Shown: positions 27,346 to 38,804 of the stretch, in pieces | Numbering within the stretch: position 1 is the stretch's first letter | Layout: every line of letters begins with the position of its first letter | The notes under the pieces: generated by a model | What the model was told of the DNA's origin: nothing | Database searches by the model: none | What the model saw: only the letters and a program-made list of their open reading frames with translations | Translations under genes and position numbers: made by a program | Assembly: GCF_003610895.1 (NCBI RefSeq) | Contig: NZ_MCAS01000035.1 | Span: 1-64,000 of the forward strand | Direction of reading: 5' to 3' | DNA: 64,000 bases | From: Paraburkholderia fungorum | GTDB taxonomy: Bacteria > Pseudomonadota > Gammaproteobacteria > Burkholderiales > Burkholderiaceae

Positions 27346-28263
27346 ATGTTGAAGCAGCGCACTATCAAATCAATCGTCAAGACAGTCGGCATCGGCCTGC
27401 ACTCCGGCCGCAAGGTCGACCTGACGCTCCGTCCGGCGGCGCCGGATACTGGCATCGTGTTTTCGCGCGTGGATTTGCCCACGCCGGTGGACATTCCTGC
27501 GTCGGCGATGTCGATTGGCGATACGCGCCTCGCTTCCGTGTTGCAGAAAGACGGCGCGCGCGTGTCGACCGTCGAGCATTTGATGTCCGCATGCGCGGGC
27601 CTCGGCATCGACAATCTTTATGTCGACGTCACTGCCGAAGAAATTCCGATCATGGACGGCAGTGCGGGTTCGTTCGTGTTTCTGATTCAGTCGGCCGGTA
27701 TTGAAGAGCAGAACGCGCCGAAGAAATTCATCAAGGTCACCCAGCCGGTCGAAATTCGTGACGGCGATAAATTCGCGCGCCTCGATCCGTATTTCGGTTT
27801 CAAGCTCAAATTCACCATCGATTTCCGTCACCCGGCAGTGGATAAAACCGGCCAGGCACTGGAAGTGGATTTTGCCAATACGTCGTATGTGCGGGAAATT
27901 GCCCGTGCGCGTACGTTCGGCTTTGCGCATGAAGTGGAGATGATGCGCGAGCTCGGTTTGGCGCGCGGCGGCAGTATGGATAACGCCATCGTGCTGGACG
28001 AATACCGCATTCTGAATAATGACGGACTGCGTTACGACGACGAATTCGTGAAGCACAAGATGCTCGACGCGATCGGCGACCTTTACGTCATTGGCCATCC
28101 GTTGCTGGCTTCGTACACGGCGTACAAGTCGGGCCACGGCTTGAACAATGCGCTGCTGCGCGAACTGCTGGCGCACGAGGATTCGTACGAAATCGTCACA
28201 TTCGAGGACACGCAAAAGGCGCCGCGCGGCTTTGCGTACGAAACGCAGACGGCGTTTGCGTAA
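27346..28263 (+). CDS. lpxC: UDP-3-O-acyl-N-acetylglucosamine deacetylase LpxC
   Basis: A 305-aa zinc hydrolase that catalyses the committed step of lipid A synthesis. The zinc ligands are visible as His78 (VEHLMSA) and His237/Asp241 (HKMLDAIGD). The MDGSAGSFVF stretch belongs to the active-site region. Full length. A strong bidirectional terminator follows. Confidence 0.97.
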   Translation: MLKQRTIKSIVKTVGIGLHSGRKVDLTLRPAAPDTGIVFSRVDLPTPVDIPASAMSIGDTRLASVLQKDGARVSTVEHLMSACAGLGIDNLYVDVTAEEIPIMDGSAGSFVFLIQSAGIEEQNAPKKFIKVTQPVEIRDGDKFARLDPYFGFKLKFTIDFRHPAVDKTGQALEVDFANTSYVREIARARTFGFAHEVEMMRELGLARGGSMDNAIVLDEYRILNNDGLRYDDEFVKHKMLDAIGDLYVIGHPLLASYTAYKSGHGLNNALLRELLAHEDSYEIVTFEDTQKAPRGFAYETQTAFA

Positions 28264-28308
28264 TCTACGTAGTGGCTTCGGATGAAATTTCCGAAGCGAA
28301 TGGATGAA

Positions 28309-28341
28309 AAATAAGCGGCCCTTGTGGGCCGCTTATTTTTT
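28309..28341. terminator. bidirectional terminator between lpxC and the DciA-like gene
   Basis: A 13-bp stem AAATAAGCGGCCC / GGGCCGCTTATTT with loop TTGT, A-rich on one side and T-rich on the other. It serves lpxC (+) and the convergent gene (-). Confidence 0.9.
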
Positions 28342-28343
28342 GT

Positions 28344-28829
28344 TCAGCGATTTCGCCGATGCCGCGCTGCCATTTTCGCCAAAGCTTCCTGCAGTGGCGA
28401 AGGCGCGAGCGATTCGGATAGCGCGTGCAGCGCGTCCGCGCCAGCCGGAGTCATGCGCGCCTGTTTGACCGGTGGCGGGTCTTTCAGCGGCTGCGGCCGT
28501 ACGCGAATTCGCAGCGCATTGACCGGCCAGCCGCGCTGCTGCAACTCCGACAGCAGCCGCGGCTCGATCTGACGCAGGCGGGCAGCCAGCGCGTTGTGCG
28601 CGGCAAACAGGGCCAGTACGCCTTCCTTGATGAAGCTCGGCTCGACGCTGGTGGCCAGATAATCCGGCAGCAGCTCGCGTAAATCCTTTTCCAGCGCCGC
28701 AATCTGCTCGACGCCCGCGCGCAGGGCCGCGAACGCATCAGTGCGTTTGAGCACTTCAGCGACGGGTTGCGGGCGGCGCGCTTTGAACTGCTGGGGCGGC
28801 GGCCTTGAAAAGGAAGGAAAACGGCTCAT
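28344..28829 (-). CDS. DUF721 / DciA-like protein
   Basis: A 161-aa protein with a DUF721-type domain. Its core (LRELLPDYLATSVEPSFIKE, then residues resembling 'LAARLRQIEPRLLSEL') has the usual layout of a short basic start followed by an alpha/beta KH-like fold. DciA proteins load replicative helicase in bacteria lacking DnaC. The start at 28829 (MSRFPSFSR) is preferred to an upstream frame start at 28976 that would add 49 low-complexity residues. It lies divergently from secA, as often seen. Function is inferred from the family. Confidence 0.7.
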   Translation of the reverse strand: MSRFPSFSRPPPQQFKARRPQPVAEVLKRTDAFAALRAGVEQIAALEKDLRELLPDYLATSVEPSFIKEGVLALFAAHNALAARLRQIEPRLLSELQQRGWPVNALRIRVRPQPLKDPPPVKQARMTPAGADALHALSESLAPSPLQEALAKMAARHRRNR

Positions 28830-29119
28830 GTTTGATTGTGACAGCGTGTTCGCACCCGATGTGCGTTCACGCGGCGATTGTACCGCGCGGGATGCACGCG
28901 GACCCGCCTCAATGCTTGCTGTCGGAGGTCGCTGCGGCGGGCTTCCAGTGCCTTGCCGCCGTCGCACTGCTGACACAGGCGCGGGCGGGGGCGCGTGCTA
29001 AAATGCCCGATTCGAATTCACTCTTGGACTAAGCCGCCGAGGCCCTTCCGACCCCGGAGCGCACGTGCACGAACCGCACGCCGCGAACCAGCCGAAGCCG
29101 CGACGCAGACACCGATCCG

Positions 29120-31930
<2,811 letters not shown>

Positions 31931-31934
31931 TGGC

Positions 31935-31969
31935 GAAGGCGGCGCGCTTCAAGCGCGCCGCTTCGTTTT
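31935..31969 (+). terminator. secA terminator
   Basis: GC-rich 11-bp arms GCGGCGCGCTT / AAGCGCGCCGC with a minimal loop, followed by TTCGTTTT, directly after the secA stop. Confidence 0.75.
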
Positions 31970-32081
31970 ACACAGTGCTTTGCAGGTGATTTCGCGGTGA
32001 TTCGGCAACGCGCTCGAATCATCAGTTTCCGTTTCCATCGATGCCGGCGTCCGCCGGCATTTTCTTCGACAGGTCGCGACC

Positions 32082-33323
32082 ATGGCTGTCAATTTCCCTT
32101 CGATCGATCCCGCTCAACTCCACCCTGTCGCCGGCGTTACGCTGGGCTGGGCGGAGGCGAATATCCGCAAGCCGAACCGCAAAGACGTGCTGGTCATTTC
32201 CGTTGGCGACGGCGCGACAGTGGGCGGCGTGTTCACACAAAACCGATTTTGCGCCGCGCCCGTCACGGTGTGCCGTGAGAATCTGGAGCGCGTGCGTGCG
32301 GGCGGCAAGCCGATTCGCGCGCTGGTGATCAACACCGGCAACGCGAACGCGGGCACGGGCGAGCCGGGCCTTGTTGCAGCACGCGAAACCTGCGCCGAAC
32401 TGGCGCGTCTCGCCGACATCACACCGGAACAGGTTCTGCCGTTTTCGACGGGCGTGATTCTGGAACCGCTGCCGGTCGATCGTCTGAAGGCGGGTCTGCC
32501 GGCTGCGCTGGCGAACCGCAAGGAAGCCAACTGGTACGACGCCGCCCAGGCGATCATGACCACGGACACGTTGCCGAAGGCCGTCTCGCGCCAGGTCACG
32601 GTCGAAGGGCACACCGTCACGCTCACCGGCATCAGCAAGGGCGCCGGCATGATCAAGCCGAACATGGCGACCATGCTCGGTTTCCTCGCCTTCGACGCCG
32701 CCGTCGCGCAACCGGTGCTCGACGCATTGGTCAAGCACGTGGCAGACCGCTCGTTTAACTGCATCACGATCGACGGCGATACGTCGACCAACGATTCCTT
32801 CATTCTGATCGCCTCGGGCAAATCGAGCTTGCCGGCGATCACGTCCACCGATTCGCCCGCTTATGCAGCGCTGCGCGACGCGGTGACCGAAGTCGCCCAG
32901 GCCCTCGCACAACTGATCGTGCGCGACGGCGAAGGTGCGACCAAGTTCATGACCGTGCATGTCGAAGGCGGCTCGAGCGTCGGCGAATGCCGCCAGATCG
33001 CTTATGCGATCGGCCACTCGCCGCTCGTGAAGACGGCTTTCTATGCATCGGATCCGAATCTCGGCCGCATTCTCGCGGCCATCGGCTATGCCGGCGTGGA
33101 CGATCTCGACGTCGGCAAAATCGATCTGTATCTGGACGACGTGCTGGTCGCCACTGCCGGCGGCCGCAATCCGGCCTATCGCGAAGAAGACGGCCAGCGC
33201 GTCATGAAAAAGAGCGAGATCGGCATTCGCGTCGTACTCGGCCGCGGCAATGCGCAAGCCACGATCTGGACTTGCGATCTGTCGCACGACTACGTGAGCA
33301 TCAACGCCGACTATCGTTCGTAA
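32082..33323 (+). CDS. argJ: bifunctional glutamate N-acetyltransferase / amino-acid acetyltransferase ArgJ
   Basis: A 413-aa Ntn-type enzyme of arginine synthesis that moves the acetyl group from N-acetylornithine to glutamate. The precursor self-cleaves before the nucleophilic Thr197 in the motif KGAGMIKPNMATMLGF. Later motifs GEGATKF and the C-terminal DPNLGRI are present. Whether it also uses acetyl-CoA cannot be decided from sequence. Confidence 0.95.
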   Translation: MAVNFPSIDPAQLHPVAGVTLGWAEANIRKPNRKDVLVISVGDGATVGGVFTQNRFCAAPVTVCRENLERVRAGGKPIRALVINTGNANAGTGEPGLVAARETCAELARLADITPEQVLPFSTGVILEPLPVDRLKAGLPAALANRKEANWYDAAQAIMTTDTLPKAVSRQVTVEGHTVTLTGISKGAGMIKPNMATMLGFLAFDAAVAQPVLDALVKHVADRSFNCITIDGDTSTNDSFILIASGKSSLPAITSTDSPAYAALRDAVTEVAQALAQLIVRDGEGATKFMTVHVEGGSSVGECRQIAYAIGHSPLVKTAFYASDPNLGRILAAIGYAGVDDLDVGKIDLYLDDVLVATAGGRNPAYREEDGQRVMKKSEIGIRVVLGRGNAQATIWTCDLSHDYVSINADYRS

Positions 33324-33377
33324 CCTGGTTCATTGCGCGGCGCTTTGGCTGCCGCTTTGGCCGCTTACCTCATAGCC

Positions 33378-34247
33378 ATGGATAAACTCGAACAGTTTCT
33401 GACCCGGGCCGAAGCCGTGCTCGTCCGCCTCGAAGCGATGCTTCCGCCTGCCCAACCGGAAATCGACTGGTCGGCGGCGGTCGCCTTTCGCTGGCGCAAA
33501 CGGCAGGGGCGCGGTTATCTGCAGCCGGTCCCGGCCATCTCGTCGATCACGCTCGACGACCTGCAAAACATCGACCGCCAGAAGGGGTTGATCGAGCAGA
33601 ACACGCGTCAGTTCGTGCACAAGCAGCCGGCCAACAATGTGCTGCTGACGGGCGCGCGCGGTACCGGCAAGTCGTCGCTCATCAAGGCTTGCCTGAATGC
33701 CTATGCGAAAGACGGTCTGCGCCTGATCGAAGTGGATAAAGACGATTTGCACGATCTGGGCGACATCGTCGATCAGATTTCGCAACGGCCGGAGCGGTTC
33801 GTGGTGTTCTGCGACGATTTGTCGTTCGAAGACGGCGAGTCGGGCTACAAGGCGCTGAAGGTCGCGCTCGACGGTTCGATCGCCGCGCAGTCGGACAACG
33901 TGCTGATCTACGCAACCTCCAACCGCCGCCACCTGTTGCCCGAATACATGAGCGACAACGAGACGTACAAGCACACGTCCGACGGCGAGATTCATCCGGG
34001 TGAACTGGTCGAAGAGAAGATCTCGCTGTCCGAGCGCTTCGGGCTGTGGGTCAGCTTCTATCCGTTCAAACAGGACGACTACCTGTCGATCATCGGCCAC
34101 TGGCTGCGCCATTTCGGCTGCGACGACGCGGAAGTCGAGGCCGCGCGGGGCGACGCGCTGGTTTGGGCACTGGAGCGCGGATCGCGCTCGGGGCGTGTCG
34201 CGTGGCAATTCGCGCGCGACTGGTCCGGCCGGAAGGCCCCGGCATGA
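33378..34247 (+). CDS. DUF815-family ATP-binding protein
   Basis: A 289-aa AAA-like P-loop ATPase of the DUF815 family. Walker A is GARGTGKSSLIKA, Walker B is VFCDDLSFE, and a sensor-like YATSNRRHLLPEYM follows. The cellular role is not established for the family. ATG 33378 (MDKLEQFL) is preferred to an upstream TTG at 33333. The stop overlaps the Nudix gene by ATGA, so the two are translated together. Confidence 0.85.
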   Translation: MDKLEQFLTRAEAVLVRLEAMLPPAQPEIDWSAAVAFRWRKRQGRGYLQPVPAISSITLDDLQNIDRQKGLIEQNTRQFVHKQPANNVLLTGARGTGKSSLIKACLNAYAKDGLRLIEVDKDDLHDLGDIVDQISQRPERFVVFCDDLSFEDGESGYKALKVALDGSIAAQSDNVLIYATSNRRHLLPEYMSDNETYKHTSDGEIHPGELVEEKISLSERFGLWVSFYPFKQDDYLSIIGHWLRHFGCDDAEVEAARGDALVWALERGSRSGRVAWQFARDWSGRKAPA

Positions 34248-34666
34248 GCGACGCGCCGAACAACGCGGCTGGCCGCCCGGTGACCGAAGTGGCCGTGGGC
34301 GTGCTGGTTCAGCCCGACGGGCACTATCTGCTGGCGCAGCGCCCGGCAGGCAAGCCGTACGAAGGGTACTGGGAGTTTCCTGGCGGCAAGCTGGAGGCGG
34401 GCGAGTCGGTCGAGGCCGCACTAGCCCGTGAGTTGCACGAGGAACTGGGTATCGACGTCAAGGCGAGCCATCTTTGGCGCACGCTCGAACACGACTACCC
34501 GCATGCCTACGTGCGGCTGTTCTTTTGCAAGGTGACAGAGTGGGCCGGCGATCCGCACGGCCGCGAGGGCCAGGCCTTTGTCTGGCAGACGCTGCCGGCG
34601 ACAGTTTCGCCGTTGTTACCGGCGGCGATTCCCGTACTGGAATGGCTCGCGGCTGAGCAAAATTAG
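34244..34666 (+). CDS. mutT: MutT-type Nudix hydrolase
   Basis: A 140-aa Nudix hydrolase with the box at residues 47-69 (GGKLEAGESVEAALARELHE then ELGI). It probably hydrolyses 8-oxo-dGTP and so prevents A:T to C:G transversions. The gene starts in the ATGA overlap with the DUF815 gene. Length and the YEGYWEFPGG lead-in match MutT closely, but other Nudix substrates are possible. Confidence 0.85.
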   Translation: MSDAPNNAAGRPVTEVAVGVLVQPDGHYLLAQRPAGKPYEGYWEFPGGKLEAGESVEAALARELHEELGIDVKASHLWRTLEHDYPHAYVRLFFCKVTEWAGDPHGREGQAFVWQTLPATVSPLLPAAIPVLEWLAAEQN

Positions 34667-34744
34667 AAAGACAGTGCCCGGTTGCCGGCGGCGCTGCGTG
34701 AGCGGCGTCGCCTCGCCCGGTTGCAACACGCTCTGCTGGAGGCC

Positions 34745-34942
34745 TTAATGCGGGTTGTAGTCCCCGCCAGGCGATTCATCCGACGATGCTTCTTTATCTG
34801 TGCCGCCAATCTTGTACTTCTCAGCGGCCCATGCGCCGAGGTCGATCTGCTTGCAGCGATCGGAGCAGAACGGGCGGAAGCGGCTTTCAGGGGTCCAGCG
34901 GACATCCTTCCCGCAAGTGGGGCATTTGACGACGGTAGGCAT
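34745..34942 (-). CDS. yacG: DNA gyrase inhibitor YacG
   Basis: A 65-aa zinc protein with a C-X2-C (CPTC) and a C-X3-C (CSDRC) pair that bind one zinc. E. coli YacG binds GyrB and inhibits gyrase. The acidic C-terminal tail is short. It is the last gene of a pilBCD-coaE-zapD-yacG arrangement. Confidence 0.92.
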   Translation of the reverse strand: MPTVVKCPTCGKDVRWTPESRFRPFCSDRCKQIDLGAWAAEKYKIGGTDKEASSDESPGGDYNPH

Positions 34943-35043
34943 ACGGTCAGGCAGTCGATCGGAAACTGAACAAGTAATGAATATAGGGGCATTTTTTGCC
35001 CCTTCAAAGGCGTAGCCCGCGGTTCGGTTCTAAAGGGCGAACG

Positions 35044-35799
35044 TTACAGGCTGCACAGCGTGAGCTGGAAGGGTACGTCGACATCCACCGCGCGCGGACG
35101 CAGATCGCCGTCCTGCACGGTAAATCGCACCCAAAGCATGTATTTGTTAGCGCTAGCCTCGGGAATTACGCGCAGTTCAGGTGCCACGCGGACTTGCATC
35201 AGCTGGTATGAACGGCCGGACAGCATCTGCTGATAGCTGCCCTGCATAGCCATGACCTTCGACGCCTGACCCGATTCGCGCGCGAGACGCAGCACGATGG
35301 TTGCCGCATCGCGCAAGGGAAGCAGCGGCGTGACCCATTTGGCGATGTCCTGACGGCGTTGATCGGGATGAATCTGCTGCCAGGCATAATACGAAGGCAA
35401 ATCGAACTTGCAGGTGCCGCCCGGAATGATCGCGCGGCTGCGGATGCTGGCGAGCCACTCGTTGTCTGCCAGATGCTGGCCGGTCTTGCCCTGCATCTGT
35501 GAAAGCCCCGCCAAAGTCTGCTCGATCTCCCCTAGCACTGCCTCCAGTGCGTTCTGTTCGATGCCAGGATTGCCGCGGAACGGCGCCAGGGTTTGCCGCT
35601 GGCGCTCAAGCTCCTTCATCAGATCGGACTTCAGATCCGCGCGACCCGCCACCTCTGAGATTTCGAACAACGTTGTCAGCGCGACGTGATGTTCCCGGGC
35701 GTCTTCCTGAGTCAGAAAGAACGTGAAGCGCTCGAACAGATCTTCGAGGCGCAATAGCGTCCGGATTCGCTCGTTGAAGGGATACTCGTAAAGGATCAA
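35044..35799 (-). CDS. zapD: cell division protein ZapD
   Basis: A 251-aa Z-ring-associated protein that crosslinks FtsZ filaments. The characteristic N-terminus MILYEYPFNERIRTLLRLED and the mid-region GGTCKFDLPSYYAW identify it. Length is typical. It lies 102 bases upstream of yacG on the same strand. Confidence 0.94.
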   Translation of the reverse strand: MILYEYPFNERIRTLLRLEDLFERFTFFLTQEDAREHHVALTTLFEISEVAGRADLKSDLMKELERQRQTLAPFRGNPGIEQNALEAVLGEIEQTLAGLSQMQGKTGQHLADNEWLASIRSRAIIPGGTCKFDLPSYYAWQQIHPDQRRQDIAKWVTPLLPLRDAATIVLRLARESGQASKVMAMQGSYQQMLSGRSYQLMQVRVAPELRVIPEASANKYMLWVRFTVQDGDLRPRAVDVDVPFQLTLCSL

Positions 35800-36001
35800 G
35801 CGGGCTCGCCTCGGGCGTGGTCGGTGACAGGAATGCAGAACATTCTAATGCCGTGAGACTACCCTAGCAATCACGCACTTTTTCAGCGCGCTCTCGCAAT
35901 TTTTTTCACGTGTTTCGAGCGGTTTTCGGCGTGCTTCGGTTCGCGTGTCACTGAAAAATTCAACAGACCTTTGCGCGCAGCACACCACGGCCCGCCTATT
36001 T

Positions 36002-36604
36002 TCATGCGCTCGCCAGCGACAGATAGACGCCATGCTGCGTGTCAACGTGTGCCTTGAGTGCGTCGAGCGGCACGTTGTCATTGTCGATCACATCATCGGC
36101 TGCGGCGAGACGGGCTTCGCGCGTCGCCTGGCGGGCGATGATCGCCAGAACCTGTTCACGGGTGAAGCCGTTGCGGCTCATCACGCGCGAGATTTGCGTG
36201 TCGACGCTGCAATCGACCGTCAACACGCGATTCACGCGCTTTTTCCAGCTCCCCGATTCCACTAGCAGCGGTACCACCACGATCACGTACGGCCCTTGCG
36301 CCTCGCGTTGTTCGTGCTCGGTCTCTGCGCGAATCAACGGATGCGTGATGTCCTCGAGGCGTTTGCGCGCGCCCTCGTCGGCGAATACCAGCGTGCGCAT
36401 GCGGGCGCGGTCGAGCGAGCCGTCTGCGGCAACGAACGAATCGCCGAACTCCGCGGCGATCTGCGGCATTGCGATGCCGTGCGGTGCCGTGATGCGGTGC
36501 GCGATCAGGTCGGTGTCGACAAGCGGTACGCCGTGTGCGGCAAACAGGTTGGCCACGGTCGATTTGCCGCTACCGATGCCGCCGGTCAATCCCACAGCAA
36601 ACAT
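36002..36604 (-). CDS. coaE: dephospho-CoA kinase CoaE
   Basis: A 200-aa P-loop kinase performing the last step of coenzyme A synthesis. The P-loop is GLTGGIGSGKST at residues 5-16. DTDLIAHRIT and the later lid region VMSRNGFTREQ fit. pilD lies only 3 bases upstream, so they are likely cotranscribed. Confidence 0.95.
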   Translation of the reverse strand: MFAVGLTGGIGSGKSTVANLFAAHGVPLVDTDLIAHRITAPHGIAMPQIAAEFGDSFVAADGSLDRARMRTLVFADEGARKRLEDITHPLIRAETEHEQREAQGPYVIVVVPLLVESGSWKKRVNRVLTVDCSVDTQISRVMSRNGFTREQVLAIIARQATREARLAAADDVIDNDNVPLDALKAHVDTQHGVYLSLASA

Positions 36605-36607
36605 GCT

Positions 36608-37549
36608 TCAGCCTCCTAACGCCAGGTAAAGCGGTGTGCCGAGAAACAGCGTAACTGCACCGCCTGCTGCAAGAAACGGCCCGAACGGCAGCGGCTCTTC
36701 GAAGCGCATGCGGCCACGCCATGTTGCCGCGAGACCGACTACTGCGCCAGTCACCGCCGCGATCAGCACGATCTGCGGCAGCGCCGCCCAGCCGAGCCAT
36801 GCACCGAGCGCAGCCAGCAGTTTGAAATCACCATAACCCATGCCTTCAATGCCGCGTACCAGCCGGAACAGCCAATGCACGGCCCACAGCACCAGGTAGC
36901 CGAAGATCGCGCCCAGCACGGCGTCGTGCAGGCTCGCGAACATGCCGTTGAAGTTCACGATCAGACCGGCCCACAGGAGCGGCAGCGTCATCGAGTCGGG
37001 CAGTAAATGCGTGTCGATGTCGATCGCACTCATCGCCAGCAGCGCGGCGCATAGTCCGAAGGCGGCAAGTGCTGTGCCGGTCGGCCCATACAGCATGAGC
37101 GCCCCTGCTGCGAAGGCGGCGGTGGCGATTTCGAGCAACGGGTAGCGCAGACTGATGCGTGTCTTGCAGGCGGAGCAGCGCCCGCGCAACAGCAGGTAGC
37201 TCAGCAGCGGCAGGTTCTCCCACGCGCTGAGCACGTGGCCGCAATGAGGGCATGCGCTGCGCGGTGCCCACAGGTTGTAGCGGGTGGGTAAGCCGTCGCT
37301 TTCAAGCGGCTGTTCGGTGGCCTCGCTGACCTCCTCGCGCCACGCGCGCTCCAGCATGATCGGCACCCGGTGCACCACCACGTTCAGGAAGCTGCCGATC
37401 ACCAGACCGAACACGATCGCGAATGCGATTCGCAGGCCGCCGGGCAAGCTGCCGAACGCGAGCTCGAGACCGGTTGTGAACTGGCCGGACAGCAGACCCG
37501 AAAGCAGGCTGGAAGAGGTATCTGACACGAGTGGGGTAGTGAACTGCAT
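36608..37549 (-). CDS. pilD: prepilin leader peptidase / N-methyltransferase PilD
   Basis: A 313-aa polytopic inner-membrane aspartyl protease that cleaves and N-methylates type IV prepilins. The zinc-type cysteines are C100, C103, C125 and C128 (CPHC ... CSAC). Catalytic aspartates are in SAIDIDTHLLPD (about 177-185) and GMGYGDFKLL (Asp241). ATG 37549 (MQFTTPLV) is chosen because the longer frame adds 15 unconserved residues. Confidence 0.93.
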   Translation of the reverse strand: MQFTTPLVSDTSSSLLSGLLSGQFTTGLELAFGSLPGGLRIAFAIVFGLVIGSFLNVVVHRVPIMLERAWREEVSEATEQPLESDGLPTRYNLWAPRSACPHCGHVLSAWENLPLLSYLLLRGRCSACKTRISLRYPLLEIATAAFAAGALMLYGPTGTALAAFGLCAALLAMSAIDIDTHLLPDSMTLPLLWAGLIVNFNGMFASLHDAVLGAIFGYLVLWAVHWLFRLVRGIEGMGYGDFKLLAALGAWLGWAALPQIVLIAAVTGAVVGLAATWRGRMRFEEPLPFGPFLAAGGAVTLFLGTPLYLALGG

Positions 37550-37577
37550 ATAAAAAGGGTGGGATTCGGCTGCGATG

Positions 37578-38804
37578 CTACACCACGTTGCCAAGTTGAA
37601 TAATGGGAAGATACATCGCGATCACGAGGCCGCCGACCAGCGTACCCAGCACGATGATGACAAGCGGCTCGCACAGGCTCGAGAGCGTGCCGATCTTTTC
37701 GTCTACCTGACGATCTGCAAGCGACGCGACGTCGATCAGCATCGTGTCGAGCGCTCCGGACTCCTCGGCAACCGCAACAGGCTGCACGACCTCCGGTGGA
37801 AAGCAGCGCGCCGCGCGCATTGCCGCGGCAAGCCGCTCGCCACGCCGCAGCCGGGCGGCAATTTCCACGGTGGCGCTATCGAAGAAAGCGTTGCCGGTGG
37901 CGTGAGTGAGTGAACCGAATGCGTCCGCGAGTGGTGTACCGGCCGACAACAAGGTGCCGAGCGCGCGGCTCCAGCGCGCCGCGCACAAGGTACGCAGCAA
38001 TGGACCGGCGACCGGGATTATCAGCGATGCGCGCGCGAACCAGAGGCGCGCTGCTTCGGAACGTCGTAGCAGAAATGTCACAGCCGACCCTGCTGCGAAG
38101 ATCATGCCGACCAGAGGAACACTCCAGCGCGCGGCGCCTGCGGACAAAGCCAGCACGAACTGCGTCGGTACGGGCAGCTTCGCGCCGAAACCGTCGAAGA
38201 TCTGCTTGAAGGTGGGAACAACCCAGATCAGTAAGGCTGCGGTAATCGCCATGGCGAGCAGCAGGATGGCCCCAGGATAGGTCAGCGCCGCGCGCACTCT
38301 GGAACGCTGCGCGGCGGCGCGTTCACGGTCGTCGGCGAGCCGGGCGAGGATTGTCGGCAAGGCGCCAGCGGCTTCACCGACCTCGACGAGCTGACAATAC
38401 AACGCGTTGAACTGCGCCGGATGTCGCCGCAAAGCCGCCGAAAAACGCAGGCCGCCGGTGATATCACGCGCCAGCGCGCCGACGATTCGCGGCATGCCTT
38501 GCCGGCGCGAGCTTTGTGCTTGCGCCAGCAGTTCCAGCGAGGGAGCGAGCGGCAGCCCGGCGCGCAGCAGACTGGCGAGCTGGCGGGTGAATATCGTCAC
38601 GTCGGTGGCGCGGGTTCTGGGGCGTGGTGCCGGCCCGCGGGCCGCCAGTTCGAGGATGAACAGATTGTCGCGCTTGAGCATCGCTCGCGCGGCGCTAGCA
38701 TCCGGCGCAACGAGCGCCCCGCTTTTTTTAAGGCCGTTGGCGTCGACACCGCGCCATCTGAAGCGCAAATCAGCTGCGGACTGAGTGGAGGCGGCGGTGC
38801 TCAT
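37578..38804 (-). CDS. pilC: type IV pilus / type II secretion inner-membrane platform protein PilC
   Basis: A 408-aa GspF/PilC-family protein with two T2SSF domains and three main membrane segments. It forms the platform on which the assembly ATPase acts. A cytoplasmic N-terminus of ~60 residues (LRFRWRGVDANGLKKSG) is typical of PilC. It overlaps pilB by 4 bases. The target could be a type IV pilus or a competence pseudopilus. Confidence 0.9.
   Translation of the reverse strand: MSTAASTQSAADLRFRWRGVDANGLKKSGALVAPDASAARAMLKRDNLFILELAARGPAPRPRTRATDVTIFTRQLASLLRAGLPLAPSLELLAQAQSSRRQGMPRIVGALARDITGGLRFSAALRRHPAQFNALYCQLVEVGEAAGALPTILARLADDRERAAAQRSRVRAALTYPGAILLLAMAITAALLIWVVPTFKQIFDGFGAKLPVPTQFVLALSAGAARWSVPLVGMIFAAGSAVTFLLRRSEAARLWFARASLIIPVAGPLLRTLCAARWSRALGTLLSAGTPLADAFGSLTHATGNAFFDSATVEIAARLRRGERLAAAMRAARCFPPEVVQPVAVAEESGALDTMLIDVASLADRQVDEKIGTLSSLCEPLVIIVLGTLVGGLVIAMYLPIIQLGNVV

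Noticed and set aside
28830..29119. Possible secM-like leader or M23 peptidase upstream of secA
   Set aside because: The 290-bp gap has no frame with a signal peptide or arrest-like motif, and no peptidase motif.
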